A program made the position numbers and the translations under genes. From DATLGB01 sp038318085 (GTDB taxonomy: Bacteria > Actinomycetota > Thermoleophilia > Solirubrobacterales > Solirubrobacteraceae), in assembly GCA_038318085.1 (NCBI GenBank), contig JBBQBV010000142.1, positions 1 through 9,517 of the forward strand: a stretch of 9,517 bases of DNA. The letters run 5' to 3'. A model generated the notes under the pieces. That model did not search any database and had not been told where the DNA came from. It saw only the letters and a program-made list of their open reading frames with translations. This document shows positions 6,248 through 9,517 of the stretch, piece by piece (position 1 is the first letter of the stretch; each line of letters opens with the position of its first letter).

Positions 6248-7065
6248 CAGGCGTAGGCCTCCGCGCGGCGGTTGGCCAGCGACGGCAGCCGGCGCCGGGT
6301 CTCGGCCTGCGCGCCGAGGTCGAGGTCGGCCACGATGAACGTCTCGGAGTCGGGCGCCTGGGCGAGGACGACGCCCCAGGGGTCGACGATCAGCGAGCGC
6401 CCGCCGGAGGCCGGGCCGCCCTCGCCCGCGCGGCCGACCTGGTTGGCGGCGACGACGAAGCACTGGTCCTCGATCGCCCGCGCGCGCAGCAACACCTCCC
6501 AGTGATCGCGCGTGGTCGGGACCGTGAAGGCCGACGGCACGGTCATCACGCGCGCGCCGCGGACGGCGAGCTCGCGGTAGAGCTCGGGGAAGCGCAGGTC
6601 GTAGCAGATGGTCAGGCCGAGCTCGACGCCGTCCGCGGTCTCCGACAGCACGATCTCGTCGCCGGGCGCCTCGTGCTCGGACTCGCGGTAGACGGCGTCG
6701 CCAACCTGAACGTCGAACATGTGCAGCTTGCGGTAGACCGCGCGGTCTGCCCCGTCGACGCCCACGTGCACGCACGTGTTGCGCCCCCGCCCCTCGCCGC
6801 CGTCCTCGGCGCGCTCGGCGATCGAGCCCGCCACGAGGTCGATGCCGAGCTCCCCCGCGACCGCACGCGCCCAGGTGAGCGCGGGGCCGTCAAGCGCCTG
6901 CGCCCCGGCCGTGGTCTGCTCCGGGGTGCCGAGCAGCGGCCACTTCTCCGGGAGCACGACGAGCCGGGCGCCGGCCGCGGCCGCCGCGCGCACGAGCCGG
7001 TCGGCCGCCGCGAGGTTTCGCCCGGCGTCCGGCGTCGAGTTGAGCTGGATGGCCGCCGCGCGCAA
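6247..7065 (-). CDS. Carbon-nitrogen hydrolase (nitrilase superfamily, Nit1/Nit2-like amidase)
   Basis: This 272-aa cytosolic hydrolase cleaves a carbon-nitrogen (amide-type) bond by a Glu-Lys-Cys triad. All three are present: Glu40 in VVLPEKW, Lys113 in VYRKLHMFD, and Cys154 in TICYDLRFPELYR. The segments ..RKLHMFDVQVGD..YRES.. and ..PSAFTVPTTRDHWEVLLRARAIEDQCFVVAANQ.. match the Nit branch, which includes deaminated-glutathione amidase and omega-amidase, so metabolite repair is the best guess. The substrate is not proven. I place the start at TTG 7063-7065 because homologs begin ..LRAAAIQLNS and because TATCCT lies 7 nt before it. An in-frame extension to 7167 would add 34 basic residues unlike the family. 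It is the first gene of the operon that continues with TetR (one-base overlap). Confidence 0.92.
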   Translation of the reverse strand: MRAAAIQLNSTPDAGRNLAAADRLVRAAAAAGARLVVLPEKWPLLGTPEQTTAGAQALDGPALTWARAVAGELGIDLVAGSIAERAEDGGEGRGRNTCVHVGVDGADRAVYRKLHMFDVQVGDAVYRESEHEAPGDEIVLSETADGVELGLTICYDLRFPELYRELAVRGARVMTVPSAFTVPTTRDHWEVLLRARAIEDQCFVVAANQVGRAGEGGPASGGRSLIVDPWGVVLAQAPDSETFIVADLDLGAQAETRRRLPSLANRRAEAYA

Positions 7066-7072
7066 GGTGGCC

Positions 7073-7078
7073 AGGATA
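7073..7078 (-). promoter_or_regulatory. Predicted -10 element of the nitrilase-TetR-small membrane protein operon
   Basis: TATCCT on the minus strand (4 of 6 with TATAAT) ends 7 nt before the TTG start at 7065, giving leaderless geometry with no Shine-Dalgarno. No -35 match is convincing at 16-18 bp. The same bases give TACCCT on the plus strand (7077-7082). Confidence 0.4.
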
Positions 7079-7248
7079 CCCTTCTCCCGATGCCGTCCAG
7101 GCTTCTTGCGCCGTGGCGCACGGCGCTCCCCATAGTGCTGAGCCCGCGCGAAGGCGATGACCCTCACCTCATCACTGGGCTGGTTACGTCAGAAGCCCGG
7201 GACCATCCGCGACTCGTGACGCGGGGCCGGGCGGCATCGTGCGACGCC
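7079..7248. other. Intergenic spacer between the second ABC operon and the nitrilase operon
   Basis: No gene is convincingly present. Codon third positions in every frame are less G/C-biased than in the flanking genes. It holds a perfect 7-bp hairpin (GCGCCGT, 5-nt loop, ACGGCGC, 7108-7126), a plus-strand TACCCT 7 nt before an ATG at 7090, and a weak inverted CGTCA/TGACG pair around 7190-7220. The hairpin is not followed by a T-run on either strand, so it is not a standard intrinsic terminator. It could still lie in the 3' end of the ABC operon transcript as an RNA stabiliser or pause site. Confidence 0.5.
7108..7126. repeat. Perfect 7-bp inverted repeat with 5-nt loop
   Basis: GCGCCGT / GGCGC / ACGGCGC forms a stable GC stem in the spacer, 120 bp past the stop of the upstream permease gene and 43 bp before the nitrilase start, both on the minus strand. 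No U-tract follows on either strand. In DNA this GC-rich a stem of this size can arise by chance. Confidence 0.4.
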
Positions 7249-8367
7249 CTACTGCAAGAGCCCGCGCAGCTTCACGCGCGAGCCGGTCTGCAGGACCGCG
7301 GCGCCGTACAGGCGGCCCGCGATCGACACTGTCGCGTAGATGGCGACGAGCAGGATCGCCACAGAGATCAGGACCTCCCCCGCCCCCACCCCGCCGACGA
7401 TCATGCGCACCGGCATGACCAGCGGCGCTGACGGCGGCAGGAAGCTCAGCACCTGCGAGAAGGTGCTGCCGGGGTCGTTGACGGCCTGAAAGCTCAGGGC
7501 GAACGAGGCGAGGATCGCCATGATCAGCGGCGTGGAGACGGCCTGGACGTCCTCCTGGCGCGAGACCAGCGAGCCGGCCAGGGCGAAGGCGCACGCGTAC
7601 AGGGCGTAGCCGCCGACGAACCACGCGAGCATGATCGGCACCGCGGAGAGCTCCGCGCTGCCGATGTCGACCTTGCCGCTGGCCGCGCCGATCACCAGCC
7701 CGCCGGCCGCGATCAGCAGCAGCTGCCCGAAGCCCACGAGCCCGATCCCGAGAACCTTGCCGATCAGCAGCTCGCGCGGGCGGATGGTGGCGAGCAGGAT
7801 CTCGACGATCCGCGAGGCCTTCTCCTCGACGACGCCGTTGGCCACCCAGATGCCGTAGCCGAGCAGCTGGCCGTAGAGGACGACCAGCGCGACGAGCGCG
7901 AAGCTCTTGCGATCGTTGGCGTTCTTGTCGAGCTTCTCGACGGGCAGCGGCGGCGGGTCGGGGGCCCGCGCGCGGACCGTGCGCGAGGCCTGCTGCAGCG
8001 CGGGGACGACGCCGTCCGCAGCGCCGCCCGCGACGATCACCTGCGCGCCGTCGCCGAGCAGGCCCGCGTCCGCCTTGTCGCCGTCGACCAGCCGGCGCAC
8101 GGCGGCGTCGTCGGCGACGCGGCGGACCTTGACCTTGACGTCGAAGACCTTCTGGATGCGGATCGCGGTCTGCGCGGTGCGCTGGGCCCCGGGCCCGGCG
8201 ACTGCGACGGTCGTCTTGCTCGCGCCGCCGAACAACGAGGGCAGCAGGATGATCGCCGCGAGGATCACGAGCGTGACGCCGGTCGATATCGCGGTCGCCT
8301 TGTCCTTGCCGCGCGCGAGGATCTCCCGCCGCGCGACGGTCCAGACGGCCTCCCGAGCGCCGATCAC
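7249..8367 (-). CDS. ABC-2 family permease, NatB-like (Na+/multidrug exporter type)
   Basis: This 372-aa membrane subunit starts at GTG 8365-8367, coupled by GTGA to the ATPase stop. After the N-terminal VWTVARREILARGKDKA elbow comes a first membrane helix (about 29-46). A long extracytoplasmic domain of about 110-120 residues follows (..VAVAGPGAQRTAQTAIRIQ.. to ..PLPVEKLDKNANDRKS), then five more helices between about 158 and 360. The cytosolic motif VVEEKASRIVEILLATIRPRELLIGKVLG (about 180-208) is the strongest marker of the NatB/ABC2_membrane_3 group: E-K-.-S-R-.-.-E-.-L. Late segments SRQEDVQAVSTPLIM and FLPPSAPLVMPVRM are also typical. NatAB was described as a sodium exporter in Bacillus, but most homologs have unknown cargo, and drugs or lipids are equally possible. 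The ending ..GSRVKLRGLLQ is normal, so the gene is complete. Confidence 0.92.
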   Translation of the reverse strand: MIGAREAVWTVARREILARGKDKATAISTGVTLVILAAIILLPSLFGGASKTTVAVAGPGAQRTAQTAIRIQKVFDVKVKVRRVADDAAVRRLVDGDKADAGLLGDGAQVIVAGGAADGVVPALQQASRTVRARAPDPPPLPVEKLDKNANDRKSFALVALVVLYGQLLGYGIWVANGVVEEKASRIVEILLATIRPRELLIGKVLGIGLVGFGQLLLIAAGGLVIGAASGKVDIGSAELSAVPIMLAWFVGGYALYACAFALAGSLVSRQEDVQAVSTPLIMAILASFALSFQAVNDPGSTFSQVLSFLPPSAPLVMPVRMIVGGVGAGEVLISVAILLVAIYATVSIAGRLYGAAVLQTGSRVKLRGLLQ

Positions 8368-9212
8368 GCGGCGGCCTTGGCCTCGACGACGTCGCGAAAG
8401 AGCTCGGCCAGCGGCGGCTCGTGCTTGGCGAAGCGCACGACGCGCCCGCGGCCGCGAGCGCCGTCGAGCAGCACCTGCTCGTCCTGGCCCTCCTGCAGCT
8501 CGACGACCTCGAGCGCCTCGCCCTCCAGCTGGAGCTCCCAGCGATGATGGGAGGCCTCGGCGCGCAGCTCGGAGACCTTGCCGTCGGCCACGAGGCGCCC
8601 CTGCTCGATGATCGCGACGGCGTCGCAGAGCCGCTCGACGAGCTCGAGCTGATGGCTCGAGAACAGCACCGCGACGCCCGCGCGGGTGCGCTCGCGCAGC
8701 ACCTCGGCGAGGACGTCGACGCCGAGCGGGTCCAGGCCGCTGAACGGCTCGTCGAGGACCAGCAGCTCGGGGTCGTGCACGAGCGCCACGGCGAGCTGCA
8801 CGCGCTGCTGGTTGCCGAGCGAGAGCTCCTCGACCTTGTCGCCGGCGCGGTCGGTGACGCCCAGGCGCTCGAGCAGGTCGTCCGCCGCCGTCCCCGCCGC
8901 GGCCGCCTGAAGGCCGTGCAGCCGCGCGAAGTGCACGAGCTGCTCGCGCACCTGCATCTTGGGGTACAGGCCGCGCTCCTCCGGCATGTAGCCGAAGCGC
9001 GCCCGGGTCTCGCGGTCGATCGCCTCGCCGCGCCAGCGCACGGCGCCCCCGTCGGGGGAGAGCACGCCGAGGACGATCCGCATGGCCGTCGTCTTGCCCG
9101 CGCCGTTGCGGCCGACGAAGCCGAAGAGGGCGCCCTCCGGCACCGCGAAGGTCAGCCCGTCCAGCGCCGTCGTCGCACCGAAATGCCGTGTGAGCCCGTC
9201 GATCTCCAGCAC
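8364..9212 (-). CDS. ABC transporter ATP-binding protein, NatA-like with DUF4162 tail
   Basis: The ATPase subunit is 282 aa from GTG 9210-9212. Motifs are Phe11 A-loop, Walker A GRNGAGKTT (34-42), a Q-loop position in YMPEERGLYPKM with Glu for Gln, signature LSLGNQQR (130-137), Walker B LLVLDE (150-155), D-loop SGLDP and H-loop His187. The YMPEERGLYP stretch and the LSLGNQQ signature are hallmarks of the NatA branch. The last 60-70 residues (..WELQLEGEALEVVELQ.. to ..PPLAELFRDVV..) form a DUF4162 domain, common in this group. I prefer GTG 9212 over TTG 9224, which would add four residues, since homologs begin ..LEI.GLTR.FG and a TAGGTT -10 candidate overlaps the TTG. It drives the permease encoded next (GTGA overlap). 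Confidence 0.92.
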   Translation of the reverse strand: MLEIDGLTRHFGATTALDGLTFAVPEGALFGFVGRNGAGKTTAMRIVLGVLSPDGGAVRWRGEAIDRETRARFGYMPEERGLYPKMQVREQLVHFARLHGLQAAAAGTAADDLLERLGVTDRAGDKVEELSLGNQQRVQLAVALVHDPELLVLDEPFSGLDPLGVDVLAEVLRERTRAGVAVLFSSHQLELVERLCDAVAIIEQGRLVADGKVSELRAEASHHRWELQLEGEALEVVELQEGQDEQVLLDGARGRGRVVRFAKHEPPLAELFRDVVEAKAAA

Positions 9213-9222
9213 GTGTCGAGGC

Positions 9223-9250
9223 AACCTAGCGCCCGCTGACGGTTGCGCAA
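9223..9250 (-). promoter_or_regulatory. Predicted promoter of the second ABC operon
   Basis: On the minus strand TTGCGC (9250-9245) is followed after 16 bp by TAGGTT (9228-9223), which ends 10 nt before GTG 9212, with no Shine-Dalgarno. The -35 candidate is half of an 8-bp palindrome. Match is 3 of 6 for the -35 and 3 of 6 for the -10, so this rests on context more than on consensus. Confidence 0.4.
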
Positions 9251-9265
9251 GTGCTGCTCGCTAGG
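9225..9265. repeat. Operator-like symmetric element before the second ABC operon
   Basis: CCTAGCG (9225-9231) and CGCTAGG (9259-9265) form perfect 7-bp inverted arms 27 bp apart, and near their centre lies the palindrome TTGCGCAA (9243-9250). The arms cover the stop codon of the upstream gene and the -10 candidate; the central palindrome covers the -35 candidate. That is where a repressor would sit, but no bound protein is known. Confidence 0.4.
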
Positions 9266-9517
9266 ACCCAACCACCCGTTCGAGCTCGGCGATCAGCAGC
9301 TTGGAGTGCAGGGCGCCGATGAGCTCGCGCAGCGGCTCGGCCCCGGAGGGGATGATCTCCGACGCGTGCTCGTCGGAGACCTCGCCGGCGAGCCGGTCGA
9401 GCAGCAGCCGGACCTCCTCGCGCACGAGCGGCTCGAGCGCCTCGCGGTAGCGGACGGTGTCATAGACCGTGAAGCCGAGCGCCTCGTCGTACCCGCCCGC
9501 GCGGAAGCGGACGATCG
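9261..9517 (-). CDS. Unrecognised protein, C-terminal 84 residues (5' end outside window)
   Basis: The frame ending at TAG 9261-9263 is open to the right edge, with strong G/C third positions. The visible part begins IVRFRAGGYDEALGFTVY, continues DTVRYREALEPLVREEVRLLLDRLAG as an amphipathic helix, and ends PLRELIGALHSKLLIAELERV, a second long amphipathic helix. No membrane segment or catalytic motif is seen. Two charged helices at the end of a protein, next to an exporter operon with an operator-like element, would fit the effector or dimer part of a transcriptional regulator (MerR or TetR type), but I have no motif that proves it. Its stop lies 48 bp before the ABC ATPase start, so the two could also share a transcript. 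Confidence 0.75.
   Translation of the reverse strand, partial: IVRFRAGGYDEALGFTVYDTVRYREALEPLVREEVRLLLDRLAGEVSDEHASEIIPSGAEPLRELIGALHSKLLIAELERVVGS

Noticed and set aside
6248..6775. N-terminal extension of the TetR gene to give 388 aa
   Set aside because: The extension is arginine-rich, lies antisense-like over the nitrilase gene in another frame, and the TetR domain normally starts within 10-20 residues of the N-terminus. ATG 6247 fits with TGATG coupling.
7066..7167. 34-residue N-terminal extension of the nitrilase-family protein from GTG 7167
   Set aside because: The extension is basic and unlike the family; homologs begin just before ..AAAIQL, and a -10-like hexamer lies within the extension.
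8421..9239. 272-codon plus-strand open frame antisense to the second ABC ATPase
   Set aside because: A mirror of third-position G/C bias in the real minus-strand gene; the product has no recognisable domain.

Overview
The window is about 70% GC or more, with codon third positions almost always G or C. It shows many GTG/TTG starts and tightly packed genes with 1- or 4-base overlaps. Actinobacteria-type families are present: a DUF3618 protein next to a PF07332 'holin-X' protein, a UvrA paralog, and NosF/NatA-type ABC exporters. Several transcription heads carry a TANNNT hexamer 7-10 nt before the start codon and no Shine-Dalgarno, which suggests leaderless mRNAs. I infer a high-GC actinomycetota, possibly of the Thermoleophilia/Solirubrobacterales type. 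That placement rests on style, not on a marker gene.

Layout from left to right: (1) the 3' end of a UvrA-like ATPase (+), followed at once by the C-terminal remnant of a VOC/glyoxalase-fold gene; (2) a two-gene ABC-2 exporter (-), ATPase 1236-2039 and permease 391-1239, coupled by GTGA; (3) divergent from it across only 17 bp, mtnA (+), then a DegV/FakB-type fatty-acid-binding protein; (4) a 1-Cys peroxiredoxin (-), abutting degV stop codon to stop codon, with the only strong promoter plus Shine-Dalgarno in the window; (5) a six-gene operon (-) read from 7065 down to 4666: nitrilase-family amidohydrolase, TetR regulator, and four very small membrane proteins of 45, 51, 142 and 73 aa; (6) a 183-bp spacer; (7) a second ABC exporter of NatA/NatB type (-), 9212 to 7249; (8) the 3' part of an unrecognised gene (-) running off the right edge.

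Most of the window is ordinary housekeeping and accessory content: methionine salvage, fatty-acid handling, peroxide defence and two export systems. The least described part is the compact cassette of small membrane proteins under a TetR regulator, which includes two very short proteins (45 and 51 aa) that gene callers easily miss. It resembles in outline the enterobacterial yqjD-yqjE envelope pair. The second point of interest is promoter architecture: leaderless-type -10 elements, two of them overlapping on opposite strands, and a symmetric operator-like element before the second ABC operon. I found no CRISPR array, insertion sequence, tRNA, rRNA or convincing intrinsic terminator.
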